A stretch of DNA of 64,000 bases from Pseudalgibacter alginicilyticus (GCF_001310225.1 NZ_CP012898.1:2914001-2978000); one strand, 5' to 3'; positions 47,239 through 56,421 are shown, counted from the stretch's first letter. The notes: generated from the sequence alone by a model not told the origin. A program made the numbers and translations.

Positions 47239-47958
47239 TTAGTTTTTTAGCCTGCTTATAAATTCTTCAACAGTTACAGCATTTTCAACATTAAAATGTC
47301 CTATTTTGGTTCTTCGCAGCGCAGATAAATGAGCGCCAGAATTCATTGCTTTTCCAAAATCATTAGCCAAAGAACGGATGTAGGTGCCTTTGCTGCAAAC
47401 TACTCTAAATGTTATGTTTATTGTGTTGGTATTGGGTGTAGATGATATGTGATTAATGTTTGTGATTTCAAATTCTGAAATAGTTACTATTCGGGGTTTT
47501 ACCTCAACAGTCTCTCCTGCTCTGGCAAATTCATAGAGTCGTTTACCATCCTTTTTTATCGCTGAAAATATAGGTGGAAATTGCTGAATATCACCTAAAA
47601 ACTGAGAGGTGGTTTTAAAAATTAAATCATCAGTAATATGCTTGATTGGAAAGGTTTCATTAATTTCTGTTTCCAAATCAAAAGATGGTGTTGTTGCCCC
47701 TAAAACAATAGTTCCTGTATATTCTTTTACCTGTGCTTGAAAGGTGTCAATTTGTTTTGTCATTTTCCCAGTACATAGTACTAATAAGCCAGTTGCTAAT
47801 GGATCTAAAGTACCCGCATGGCCCACCTTTATTTTTTTAATATTGAAATTTTGACGTATTTCCCAACGCAATTTGTTAACAACCTGAAATGAGGTCCAAT
47901 GCAATGGTTTATCAATTAATAATACTTGACCAGATAAATAATCTTCTTTAGAAACCAT
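47239..47958 (-). CDS. truB: tRNA pseudouridine(55) synthase
   Basis: Isomerises U55 in the T-loop of tRNA. The 239-residue protein has LLIDKPLHWTSFQVVNKL, the catalytic Asp52 in GHAGTLDPLATG, QFPPIFSAIKKDGKRLYEFAR and the KGTYIRSLANDFG motif. It lacks a long C-terminal PUA domain, as in other Bacteroidota TruB proteins. uppP ends 4 bases upstream, so the two are co-transcribed, a pairing typical of the phylum's ftsX / DUF3098 / uppP / truB line-up. Confidence 0.96.
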   Translation of the reverse strand: MVSKEDYLSGQVLLIDKPLHWTSFQVVNKLRWEIRQNFNIKKIKVGHAGTLDPLATGLLVLCTGKMTKQIDTFQAQVKEYTGTIVLGATTPSFDLETEINETFPIKHITDDLIFKTTSQFLGDIQQFPPIFSAIKKDGKRLYEFARAGETVEVKPRIVTISEFEITNINHISSTPNTNTINITFRVVCSKGTYIRSLANDFGKAMNSGAHLSALRRTKIGHFNVENAVTVEEFISRLKN

Positions 47959-47962
47959 GCTA

Positions 47963-48760
47963 CTAAGTATTTAATAATGAAAATACAATAGCAATAAGGC
48001 CAACAATAATACAGTAAATGGCAAAATAAGTTAGCTTGCTTTTTTTAACTAATGCAATCATCCAAGTGCATGCAAATAAACCTGCCACAAAAGCAGACAC
48101 AAAACCAATGGAAAGAGTAGTAAAATCATGATTACTGTTAGATAAATTGCCACTTAATATGTCTTTAGCAATTTTTCCAAAGATTAATGGAACCACCATT
48201 AAAAAAGAAAAACGCGCAGCTTTGTTTTTGTCATTTCCCAATAATACGGAGGTTGAAATGGTAGCTCCCGAACGAGAAATACCCGGTAACATAGCAATGG
48301 CTTGTGAGACTCCAATAACAAAAGCATTTTTAAAGGACACCTTTTTGTCGGTATCCTTAGCTTTATCTGCAAGAAACAACAAAACAGCTGTAACGATAAG
48401 CATGCAGCCTACCAATAAAACATTGCCACCAAATAATGCTTCTAACTGTTCTTCAAAAAATAAACCGACTATGACTGCTGGAATCATTGAAATAGCAATT
48501 TTTGAAATGAATTGTAAATCGTCATTCCATTCAAATTTAAGAGCACCTTTTGTAAGGTTTAAAATATCTTTTCTAAAAACCACAATGGTGCTCAAAGCAG
48601 TTGCAAAATGCAGTACTACAGTAAAGAGTAAGCTTTCTTCAGGAACAGAATTATCGCCAAGAATGGCTTTTCCTAATTCTAAATGTCCACTTGATGAAAC
48701 TGGTAAAAACTCGGTAAGTCCTTGGATTATGCCGAGAATGATAGCGTCTATTATTTCCAT
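47963..48760 (-). CDS. uppP: Undecaprenyl-diphosphate phosphatase
   Basis: Recycles undecaprenyl pyrophosphate to the monophosphate carrier of cell-wall synthesis and confers bacitracin tolerance. The 265-residue membrane protein of the BacA type shows LTEFLPVSSSGHLEL (catalytic Glu17 region) and LPGISRSGATIS, with about eight membrane segments. It is followed by truB. In many Bacteroidota DUF3098 and ftsX lie directly upstream; here a divergent glycerate kinase gene separates them. A long antisense reading frame overlaps the whole gene but has no coding support. Confidence 0.97.
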   Translation of the reverse strand: MEIIDAIILGIIQGLTEFLPVSSSGHLELGKAILGDNSVPEESLLFTVVLHFATALSTIVVFRKDILNLTKGALKFEWNDDLQFISKIAISMIPAVIVGLFFEEQLEALFGGNVLLVGCMLIVTAVLLFLADKAKDTDKKVSFKNAFVIGVSQAIAMLPGISRSGATISTSVLLGNDKNKAARFSFLMVVPLIFGKIAKDILSGNLSNSNHDFTTLSIGFVSAFVAGLFACTWMIALVKKSKLTYFAIYCIIVGLIAIVFSLLNT

Positions 48761-48855
48761 GGGGTAAAAATATTAAAATACTAACACAAATGCTTACTAT
48801 CAATTAAATTATAAAATGTTATTTTAGAAAAGATAAATAGACTCAAATTGAATTG

Positions 48856-49980
48856 ATGAAAATTGTAATAGCTCCCGATAAATTTAAAAACTCTTTGACT
48901 GGTTTGGAGTTTTGCAATGCAGTTGAAGCAGGTATAAAGTCTATAAAACCCAGTACAGATATAGTTAAGTTACCATTGGCTGATGGTGGTGATGGCACAA
49001 TGGAGGTTGTTAATTATTATCTAAAAGGTCATAAGGTTAAAGTGCTTGTAAATAATCCTTTTTTTCAGCCTCTTGTTGCTACTTATTTGTATTCAAAAGT
49101 CACAAAAACAGCATGCATAGAAATGGCAGAAGCCTCAGGTTTAAAATTATTAACAGAGGGCCAATTTGATTGTAAGAATGCTACAACGTTAGGCACTGGA
49201 GAAATGATTTTGGATGCTATTAATAAAGGTGCAACCAAAATTATTTTAGGGATTGGTGGTAGTGCTACCAATGATTGTGGTATAGGTATGGCAAAGGCTT
49301 TGGGGTATCGTTTTTTGGATAAAAAAAATAGAGAAGTTAAGCCTATTGGTGCTAACTTGTCAAAAATAGTAGCTATAGATGTTAGTCATGTAAACACAAA
49401 ACTAATGGAGGTTGATTTTAAAATAGCTTGTGATGTTAGCAATCCATTGTTTGGTAAAAACGGCGCTGCTTATACATATGGTTCTCAAAAAGGCGCCACT
49501 GAAACAGATATAAAAATGTTGGACAAAGGGTTGCAAAATTTTTCTAAAATCATAGAAGCTGTTTTTAATGTGGATCCACAATCAACTAAAGGGGCAGGTG
49601 CCGCTGGTGGTATGGGCATTGCCGCAAAAGTGTTTTTAAATGCTTGTATAGTGCCAGGCGTTCAGCTGATAAAAAAAATAGCAAATTTTGACTCTAAAAT
49701 TGAAAATGCAGATTGGATCATTACGGGCGAAGGGAAGTTGGATTCTCAAACATTTTCGGGTAAAACAATAGCTGGCGTAATTGCATCAGCTAAAGCGAAA
49801 AAAATAAAATTAGCTGCATTTTGTGGTATTGTAGATTTAGAAAAAAACGATGTTAAAAATTTTGGAATTCATTATGCTGATGCAGTATATAATTATACTA
49901 AAAGCTTAAAAGATGCCATGGAGAATGGATATCATTATGTACAGAAAATAGCAATGACTTTTGCAAAAAATAGTTTGTGA
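48856..49980 (+). CDS. Glycerate kinase
   Basis: Phosphorylates D-glycerate to 2- or 3-phosphoglycerate (type I, GarK/GlxK family). The 374-residue protein begins MKIVIAPDKFKNSLTG and contains LPLADGGDGTMEV, GIGGSATNDCGIGMAKALGYRF, KGAGAAGGMGIAAKVFL and the C-terminal WIITGEGKLDSQTFSGKT. ATG at 48856 is preferred over the TTG just before it. No glycerate or glyoxylate gene is nearby. It lies on the opposite strand between uppP and DUF3098, interrupting a normally linked cell-envelope gene row, so it was probably inserted there. Base composition looks like its neighbours'. Confidence 0.95.
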   Translation: MKIVIAPDKFKNSLTGLEFCNAVEAGIKSIKPSTDIVKLPLADGGDGTMEVVNYYLKGHKVKVLVNNPFFQPLVATYLYSKVTKTACIEMAEASGLKLLTEGQFDCKNATTLGTGEMILDAINKGATKIILGIGGSATNDCGIGMAKALGYRFLDKKNREVKPIGANLSKIVAIDVSHVNTKLMEVDFKIACDVSNPLFGKNGAAYTYGSQKGATETDIKMLDKGLQNFSKIIEAVFNVDPQSTKGAGAAGGMGIAAKVFLNACIVPGVQLIKKIANFDSKIENADWIITGEGKLDSQTFSGKTIAGVIASAKAKKIKLAAFCGIVDLEKNDVKNFGIHYADAVYNYTKSLKDAMENGYHYVQKIAMTFAKNSL

Positions 49981-50128
49981 TAATTTTTTTACAGATTGGG
50001 AGTGGTTCCTGTAATCAAAAATAATACAATGTCATTCATTCATAAAAGGACTTGAATTACTCAACATTAATTAATTATACTAAATCAATAAATTTGGTGT
50101 AAAACCTAAGTGATATCTCTTTTTGTAG

Positions 50129-50380
50129 CTATTTATTTGGGTTTAATAAAATAGCATAAATTTCAATGCCAAAACCTAAAAGCACAAGCATAGGTGCTAA
50201 ACGAATACGACGAAAATTAAAGATTTCAGGATTAAAAACATTAGGGTCGTCACTACCACCACCTGACATTAAAATAAAGCCAAGAGCAATGCACGCCAAA
50301 CCAATAAACATAAATTTATAGTTTTTTTTTCCAAAAATAAATTCAACTTTAGCGGTTTCTTTTTGTTTTTTCTCTCCCAT
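50129..50380 (-). CDS. DUF3098 family membrane protein
   Basis: An 83-residue protein with two membrane segments (about 20-38 and 60-80) and a short charged N-terminus (MGEKKQKETAKVEFIFGKKNYK). The GGGSDDPNVFNPEIFNFRRIRLAP loop fits DUF3098, a small Bacteroidota family encoded next to ftsX. The ATG at 50378-50380 is chosen over a TTG 24 bases upstream. It follows ftsX by 88 bases; in related genomes uppP comes next, but here a glycerate kinase lies between. Confidence 0.85.
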   Translation of the reverse strand: MGEKKQKETAKVEFIFGKKNYKFMFIGLACIALGFILMSGGGSDDPNVFNPEIFNFRRIRLAPMLVLLGFGIEIYAILLNPNK

Positions 50381-50468
50381 AATAACTTCCGTAGAATAAT
50401 TCAATGCAAATTAAAAGATTTATTTAAAACAATACTGTTAAGAGTATAATAATTTGTTTTGTTCAAAG

Positions 50469-51347
50469 CTAATAATATAACTCATCAGTACGTAAATTTA
50501 AGAAACGTTGTGTTGCAATATGTGTACTAATCCAAGTAATAATAATACCTAAAGTAAATACAAATGCAAACAATAAAACCACCAAAATAGGATTGCTCAG
50601 TAGCTCTAATTCAACAAAGGTTTTATTTAGATAGTAAAGAACAATAGCCATACCAATGAGTGCTAAAATAGCGCCAATCATACCCAATCGAACGCTTTTC
50701 CAAACAAATGGGCGTCTAATAAATTGTTTAGTAGCTCCTACCATTTGCATGGTTTTTATGGTAAATCGTTTGGAATAAACTGCTAATCTTATGGAGCTAT
50801 TAATTAGTAAAACAGCTATAAATGTAAAAATACCACTAATAACTAACACCCAAAAACTTATTTTTTTAACGTTATCATTCATTAAATTTACAAGGTCGTT
50901 GTCATAAGTTACTTCATCTACAAAGGTTTTGGTTAAAGCTTCAGTAGAAATTTTTTCAAGATGTTCTGAGGTTACAAAATCGGCTTTCAAATGAACGTCT
51001 ATGGAGTTTTGTAACGGATTGTATCCAACAAAATCCATAAAGTCTTCACCGTTTTCAGCTTTCATAAATTCAGCAGCCTGTTCTTTGGAAACATATTCGG
51101 TAGATTTTACATAATCTGCCATTGCTAAGCTTTTTTCAAGTTGTTTAGTTTCAACCTCCTTTGCTGTGTCTTTTAAATATATAGTTACAACTACTTGTTC
51201 TTTAAAATGATCTGAAACTTTTTTGGCATTTAGAATTAGCATGCCTAATAATCCCAATAAAAACAAAACTAAAGCAATGCTCAAAACCACTGAAAAGTAG
51301 GAGGAGATAAGTCTGCGTTTTTGGTGTTTTTCAAATGATGAACTCAT
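50469..51347 (-). CDS. ftsX: Cell division permease FtsX
   Basis: The membrane half of the FtsEX ABC-type complex that controls septal peptidoglycan hydrolases. The 292-residue protein has the four-segment FtsX layout: a first segment at about 22-42, a periplasmic domain (VVVTIYLKD, EYVSKEQAAEFM, NPLQNSIDVHL), then three segments from about 165 onward with RRPFVWKSVRLGMIGA before the third. No FtsE ATPase gene is nearby. M23 peptidases are the usual targets of FtsEX; one lies in this window at 33091-34386 but is not linked. Confidence 0.95.
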   Translation of the reverse strand: MSSSFEKHQKRRLISSYFSVVLSIALVLFLLGLLGMLILNAKKVSDHFKEQVVVTIYLKDTAKEVETKQLEKSLAMADYVKSTEYVSKEQAAEFMKAENGEDFMDFVGYNPLQNSIDVHLKADFVTSEHLEKISTEALTKTFVDEVTYDNDLVNLMNDNVKKISFWVLVISGIFTFIAVLLINSSIRLAVYSKRFTIKTMQMVGATKQFIRRPFVWKSVRLGMIGAILALIGMAIVLYYLNKTFVELELLSNPILVVLLFAFVFTLGIIITWISTHIATQRFLNLRTDELYY

Positions 51348-51400
51348 AAAAGGATATAAATTAATGATGTAAAAATAGTAAAGAATATGAAAAGATTCTT

Positions 51401-51420
51401 CAAAAGACTTAAGTCTTTTG
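51401..51420. repeat. Perfect 20-bp palindrome between EamA and ftsX genes
   Basis: CAAAAGACTTAAGTCTTTTG equals its own reverse complement. It may be a terminator (8-bp stem, TTAA loop, TTTT after on the plus strand) or an operator 54 bases upstream of ftsX. Nothing else was seen in the 202-base gap. Confidence 0.5.
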
Positions 51421-51549
51421 TTTTCAAGTTAAATTGTTCTCTTGCAAAACTAAAAAGGCACAAATTTTAATTAAACTAAAACCAATCAGAAAAGTAAAAC
51501 TTTTTTAATTTAAAACTCATAGGTTTAATATCAACGTATCTACCTTTAA

Positions 51550-52470
51550 TTATTGTTTTATAATCACTTTTTTTTCTGGCTTACTTATTAAATATACACC
51601 AGCGGCAACTACAAAACAGCTTAGTATTTTTATAAAATTAATGTCTTCTGCGTATGCTTCTTGCATAAATACATAAGCTAAAATACTTACTATTAAAAAA
51701 CTAACAACGGGCTGCAAATAAGTGTAGCTACTAGTGACCGACGGTACTAAATGTTTAAGAGCGTAGATATTGAATAAGTATGCAAAAAAGGTAGTAAAAA
51801 GTACAACATAACCAATAGTGAGGTAAGTGTTTAGAGTAAATGCTTCAAAATCTGTATTTAAAAAATCGTTAAGTCCAAAGGGTAGAACATATAGAAACCC
51901 AAGTAAAAATATCCAACTAACAACAGTAATGGCTTGATATTTATTCATTAAAGTTCTGGCAATAACTAAGTAAAGGCCATAAGAACTGGCATTTAAAACA
52001 ACTAATAAGTTTCCTAAGATAGAGCTTGTGCCATCGGTTTTATTGCCATAAACTATTAAAAATATTGCACCAATTGACCCTAAGGTAATTCCTGATAGTT
52101 TATTTTTAGTTATGCGTTCTTTTAAAATGAAGTAACTAAAAATTAAAACAACTATAGGGGTGGCTGTGGTTATAATGGAAGCATCTATAGGTGATGTTAA
52201 ATTGATACCGTGAAAAAACAACATTTGATTTGCTGCACCGCCGAACAAACCACAAAGTGCTAATCTTAGCAAATCTTTTCTTTCAATTTTTTCTTTAACA
52301 AATAGCAATTTAATTGTCCAAAATAAAATAACGCAACAAGCAAGGCGAATAAAAACAAACGATGTTGGACCAATTTTATTTGGCATAATACCTTTGGCTA
52401 TAATGTAATTGGCACCGTAAATAATATTGGCTCCTAAAAGTGCTAAATGTGCTTTTGTTGAATTCTTCAC
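51550..52470 (-). CDS. EamA-family (DMT) transporter
   Basis: A 306-residue membrane protein with ten segments in two similar five-helix halves (AHLALLGANIIYGANYIIAKGIMP and, in the second half, LGNLLVVLNASSYGLYLVIARTLM), typical of drug/metabolite exporters of the EamA type. Substrates of this family include amino acids and metabolites; none can be assigned here. It stands alone, divergent from leuS, with a palindrome before ftsX downstream. Confidence 0.93.
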   Translation of the reverse strand: MKNSTKAHLALLGANIIYGANYIIAKGIMPNKIGPTSFVFIRLACCVILFWTIKLLFVKEKIERKDLLRLALCGLFGGAANQMLFFHGINLTSPIDASIITTATPIVVLIFSYFILKERITKNKLSGITLGSIGAIFLIVYGNKTDGTSSILGNLLVVLNASSYGLYLVIARTLMNKYQAITVVSWIFLLGFLYVLPFGLNDFLNTDFEAFTLNTYLTIGYVVLFTTFFAYLFNIYALKHLVPSVTSSYTYLQPVVSFLIVSILAYVFMQEAYAEDINFIKILSCFVVAAGVYLISKPEKKVIIKQ

Positions 52471-52578
52471 TATAAAATGCTGTTTTAAAAAAGGGCAAAA
52501 CTACAAATTGCTTTCCTAAAGAAAGCATTCTAAGCATATTATTAAAAAGACTAAAAAAACTTAATTTGCTAACACTTC

Positions 52579-52606
52579 TTTGTTTTCTTTTTAAAACGTA
52601 AATTTG
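52579..52606 (+). promoter_or_regulatory. leuS promoter
   Basis: TTTG (52579-52582), 16 bases, then TAAATTTG (52599-52606) matches the Bacteroidota promoter pattern. Transcription would start near 52613, giving a leader of about 97 bases that contains an inverted repeat. Confidence 0.6.
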
Positions 52607-52619
52607 CGCTTTTAAATTT

Positions 52620-52690
52620 CGTCATTACAAGCGTGATAGTGTGGGAGCTTTTTAAATGATTGCTTCAATTTCACCTTCTTTGTAATGACG
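52620..52690. repeat. Degraded palindromic repeat in the leuS leader
   Basis: CGTCATTACAA (52620-52630) and TTGTAATGACG (52680-52690) form an 11-bp inverted repeat around 49 bases that include GATTGCTTC. This resembles the dispersed GTCATTGCGA...GATTGCTTC...GCAATGACG palindromic elements of many genomes, in decayed form. In the mRNA it would fold just before the leuS start. Confidence 0.55.
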
Positions 52691-52709
52691 TTCATATTTT
52701 TGTTAGACG

Positions 52710-55700
52710 ATGATATATAATTTCAACGAGATAGATGCCAAGTGGCAAGAGTATTGGGCCAAAAATCAAACGTTTAAAGCCGAAAACCAAAGTGATAAAC
52801 CTAAATATTATGTTTTGGATATGTTTCCTTATCCAAGTGGTGCCGGTTTACATGTTGGGCATCCGTTGGGTTATATTGCTTCCGATATTTATGCGCGTTA
52901 CAAACGTCATCAAGGTTTTAATGTATTGCATCCGCAGGGTTATGATAGTTTTGGGTTGCCTGCCGAGCAGTATGCCATTCAAACAGGACAACATCCAGCG
53001 CTTACAACGGCTGAAAATATTAAAACTTACCGCCGCCAGTTAGACCAAATAGGGTTTTCATTCGATTGGTCGCGTGAGGTAAGAACCTCAGATCCGAGTT
53101 ATTACAAATGGACTCAGTGGATTTTTATACAATTATTTAATTCATGGTATAACGTTGAGGCTGATAAAGCTGAAGACATTTCAGAATTAATCAAAATTTT
53201 TGAAAACGAAGGTAATGCTAATGTAAATGCAGTTTGTGATGACAATATAGAAGTATTTTCAGCCAATGATTGGAACGCATATACCTCAGAACAACAACAA
53301 CAAATATTATTACAATATAGACTAACGTATTTAGCTGAAACCGAAGTAAATTGGTGCCCAGCTTTAGGAACCGTTTTAGCAAATGACGAGATTGTTAACG
53401 GCGTTTCCGAGCGTGGTGGATATCCTGTAATTCGTAAAAAAATGACCCAATGGAGCATGCGAATTTCAGCGTATGCTGAGCGTTTACTTCAAGGCTTAGA
53501 AACTATTGATTGGACAGATTCTTTAAAGGAAAGCCAGCGTAACTGGATAGGGAAATCTGTTGGTGCATCGGTTACTTTTAATGTAAAAGATTTTGATGCA
53601 CAAATAGAAGTGTTTACCACGCGCCCTGATACTATTTTTGGTGTAAGTTTCATGACCTTGGCACCAGAACACGAATTGGTAACTAACATAACAACACCAG
53701 AGCAAAAAGAAGAAGTAGAGGCTTATATTTTAGCAACTGCAAAACGTAGCGAGCGCGATAGAATGGCTGATGTAAAAACCATTTCTGGTGCTTTTACTGG
53801 GACATATGCAGAACATCCCTTCACTAAAGAACCTATTCCTATTTGGATTGGCGATTATGTTTTAGCAGGCTACGGAACAGGAGCTGTTATGTCAGTGCCA
53901 TGCGGAGACCAGCGTGATTATGCTTTTGCAAAACATTTTAATATTCCAATTATAAATATTTTTGAAGGAGTTGATATTTCAACAGAAGCGTTTTCAGATA
54001 AAGACAAAACCATAATTGCAAATAGTGATTTCCTTAACGGGCTTAATTATAAAAAAGCAACAAAACGCGCCATTTTTGAATTAGAAAAGATAAGCCAAGG
54101 CCAAGGTAAAACCAATTACCGCTTACGTGATGCCGTATTTTCACGTCAACGTTATTGGGGTGAGCCATTTCCTGTGTATTACGTAAATGGCATGCCGCAA
54201 ATGATTGCAACCGAGCATTTACCTATACAATTGCCAGAAGTAGAAAAATATTTACCAACCGAAACCTGTGAGCCGCCTTTGGGAAATGCTACCGTTTGGG
54301 CTTGGGATACTAAAAACAATAAAGTTGTATCTAACGATTTAATTGATAATGAAACGGTACATCCATTGGAGTTAAATACCATGCCAGGTTGGGCAGGAAG
54401 CTCGTGGTATTTTAACCGTTATATGGATCCTACTAACACCGAAGAATTTGCAAGCCAAGAGGCGTTAAATTATTGGAAAGATGTAGATTTATACATTGGT
54501 GGAAGCGAGCATGCTACGGGGCATTTATTGTATGCGCGTTTTTGGCAAAAATTCTTGTTTGATAAAGGGGTTGTTCCTGTGGATGAGTTTGCTAAAAAAC
54601 TGATTAACCAAGGGATGATACTTGGTACTAGTGCTATAGCTTTAAATATAACGAGTGTTCGTATTTCTAAATTGGTAAAACCTTATGAAGTTACTAATGA
54701 TAAATTAAGTTTTTCTGTAGATAGTTCAGCGTATAGTTCTTCAATTTCAAAAACAAATATTTTAGTTTCAAAAGATATTTTGTTTGAAAGTATAAATGCT
54801 AAAGATTCTGTAAATGCCTCACAAATTAATGAGGTCCATCATGACCCTTCCAAAAAGAATAATCTTTATAATATCGTTTTAGAAGAATTAAATTTAGAGG
54901 AAGAGGTTAAGCAAGATTTGAATGAAGGAAAAGCATTATTAACATATTACTTGAGCCCTATTCGAATAGATGTTAAGTTAGTTAATTCATCAAATGAAAT
55001 AGATAAAGACGAGTTTGTTGCAAAAAAAATAAATAAGCACTTCGTTAATGCTATTTTTATTAAAGAAGAAGATGGTACTTTTAAAGTGGGAAGAGAGGTT
55101 GAGAAAATGTCAAAAAGGTGGTTGAATGTTGTTAACCCTGAAGATATTTGTAAAGAATACGGCGCGGACAGTTTGCGATTATACGAAATGTTTCTTGGGC
55201 CTTTAGAGCAATATAAACCTTGGAATACCGCAGGTATTACTGGGGTTCACAGTTTTCTTAAAAAACTGTGGAAATTATATGTTGGCGAAAACGGTTTAAC
55301 AGTAAATGATGAAGCACCAAGTAAAGACAGTTTAAAAACATTGCATAAAACCATTAAAAAAGTTCAGGAAGATATTGAAAGCTTTTCGTTTAATACTTCG
55401 GTTTCCTCTTTTATGATTGCTGTAAATGAGTTAACCCAACAAAAATGCACTAGTAAAGAAGTTCTGGAGCCGTTATTGATTTTAATTTCGCCTTATGCGC
55501 CGCATATTGCAGAGGAACTGTGGAAAATGATAGGGCATAATGAATCTATTTCTACAGCAAGTTTTCCTGTATTTGATGAAAGCCATTTGGTTGAAACGAG
55601 TAAAAATTACCCCATTTCATTTAATGGAAAAATGCGTTTTACCTTAGAGTTACCGTTGGATATGAGCAAAGAAGCTATTGAAAAAACGGTTATGGCACAC

Positions 55701-55784
55701 GAAAAAACACAAGAACAATTAGGGGGCAGAACACCTAAAAAAGTAATTGTGGTACCTGGTAAAATTGTAAATATTGTTGGCTAA
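52710..55784 (+). CDS. leuS: Leucine--tRNA ligase with enlarged insertion before KMSK
   Basis: Charges tRNA-Leu. The 1024-residue protein has the class I site HVGH at 48-51 (MFPYPSGAGLHVGHPLGY), a CP1 editing domain (TTRPDTIFGVSFMTLAPEHE), GSEHATGHLLYARFW and the KMSKR loop at 799-803, followed by the anticodon-binding and C-terminal domains. About 150 residues lie between NQGMILG (near 640) and KMSK, where bacterial LeuRS carries a smaller leucine-specific domain. The segment is Ser/Asn/Lys-rich and looks unlike the conserved flanks, and explains the length above the usual 850-950. The KMSK context is KMSKRWLN rather than KMSKSKYN. Confidence 0.97.
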   Translation: MIYNFNEIDAKWQEYWAKNQTFKAENQSDKPKYYVLDMFPYPSGAGLHVGHPLGYIASDIYARYKRHQGFNVLHPQGYDSFGLPAEQYAIQTGQHPALTTAENIKTYRRQLDQIGFSFDWSREVRTSDPSYYKWTQWIFIQLFNSWYNVEADKAEDISELIKIFENEGNANVNAVCDDNIEVFSANDWNAYTSEQQQQILLQYRLTYLAETEVNWCPALGTVLANDEIVNGVSERGGYPVIRKKMTQWSMRISAYAERLLQGLETIDWTDSLKESQRNWIGKSVGASVTFNVKDFDAQIEVFTTRPDTIFGVSFMTLAPEHELVTNITTPEQKEEVEAYILATAKRSERDRMADVKTISGAFTGTYAEHPFTKEPIPIWIGDYVLAGYGTGAVMSVPCGDQRDYAFAKHFNIPIINIFEGVDISTEAFSDKDKTIIANSDFLNGLNYKKATKRAIFELEKISQGQGKTNYRLRDAVFSRQRYWGEPFPVYYVNGMPQMIATEHLPIQLPEVEKYLPTETCEPPLGNATVWAWDTKNNKVVSNDLIDNETVHPLELNTMPGWAGSSWYFNRYMDPTNTEEFASQEALNYWKDVDLYIGGSEHATGHLLYARFWQKFLFDKGVVPVDEFAKKLINQGMILGTSAIALNITSVRISKLVKPYEVTNDKLSFSVDSSAYSSSISKTNILVSKDILFESINAKDSVNASQINEVHHDPSKKNNLYNIVLEELNLEEEVKQDLNEGKALLTYYLSPIRIDVKLVNSSNEIDKDEFVAKKINKHFVNAIFIKEEDGTFKVGREVEKMSKRWLNVVNPEDICKEYGADSLRLYEMFLGPLEQYKPWNTAGITGVHSFLKKLWKLYVGENGLTVNDEAPSKDSLKTLHKTIKKVQEDIESFSFNTSVSSFMIAVNELTQQKCTSKEVLEPLLILISPYAPHIAEELWKMIGHNESISTASFPVFDESHLVETSKNYPISFNGKMRFTLELPLDMSKEAIEKTVMAHEKTQEQLGGRTPKKVIVVPGKIVNIVG

Positions 55785-55838
55785 GGTTGTTGATATTACA
55801 TTGTTGAATGTGATTTTTAGTAATTTATTTTTCTATTC

Positions 55839-55900
55839 TTGTCATGTTGAAATAAGGTGTAATTGCAACATCAGTTCCTGAATGTAAAAATTAGGACTTT
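55839..55900. repeat. Possible decayed GTCATGTTGAA-type dispersed repeat after leuS
   Basis: CTTGTCATGTTGAAATAAGG followed by GCAACATCAGTTCCTGAATG resembles half of the flavobacterial GTCATGCTGAA...TTCAGCATC...CTGAA dispersed elements. The second half is not recognisable. Low confidence; no other feature was seen in this 187-base gap. Confidence 0.3.
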
Positions 55901-55971
55901 CATGTGTGTAAAGCCTTATTTTATTGCATAATAGAGTTTGAAAATTTCCCTTAATTATTATTGATTACAAT

Positions 55972-56226
55972 ATGAATTACACTGAAATAATAGGTTTTGT
56001 AGCAGCTTTTTTAACAACAGCAGCCTTTCTTCCACAAGTGTATAAAACTTGGAAAACTAAAGATGTTTCTAGTTTATCAATGCCCATGCTTTTAATGTTT
56101 TTTATAGGTGTTTTTTCTTGGTTGATTTATGGGGTTTTAATCAGTAGTCCTTCCATGATTTTTGCCAATGCTATAACTATTATTTCTGCTTTTTTATTAG
56201 TATATTTTAAAATTAAATATAAATAA
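55972..56226 (+). CDS. SemiSWEET-type sugar transporter
   Basis: An 84-residue protein with three membrane helices and the PQ-loop motif Pro21-Gln22 in TTAAFLPQVYKTWKTKDVSSLSMPM. SemiSWEETs dimerise to form a sugar uniporter across the inner membrane. The conserved Asn in the third helix (FANAITIISAF) fits the substrate-binding position. It stands alone between leuS and the alanine dehydrogenase gene; no sugar enzyme is adjacent, so the substrate is open. Confidence 0.9.
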   Translation: MNYTEIIGFVAAFLTTAAFLPQVYKTWKTKDVSSLSMPMLLMFFIGVFSWLIYGVLISSPSMIFANAITIISAFLLVYFKIKYK

Positions 56227-56421
56227 ATTAAGAGTTTTTTTTATTTTTTTATTAATTGTTAAAAACCATATCTCATAAATTAGGTTTAATAAGGTAATTG
56301 TGTTAAAATTAGTAAATGTTGATATTTTTTAAATAAAATTCATTCAAAACAATCTTTTGGTTATAATACTAAAAATATATGTTTTATTTTAGTGTCATAT
56401 TTACCTTTAAAAAAATTGTTT

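Noticed and set aside
48147-48767. 206-codon plus-strand reading frame opposite uppP
   Set aside because: It lies fully antisense to an intact, well-recognised uppP gene; its sequence is Ser/Lys/Asn-rich with no domain, a shadow of codon bias on the other strand.
53114-53705. Several minus-strand frames opposite leuS
   Set aside because: Antisense to the conserved LeuRS catalytic and editing parts, without recognisable domains.
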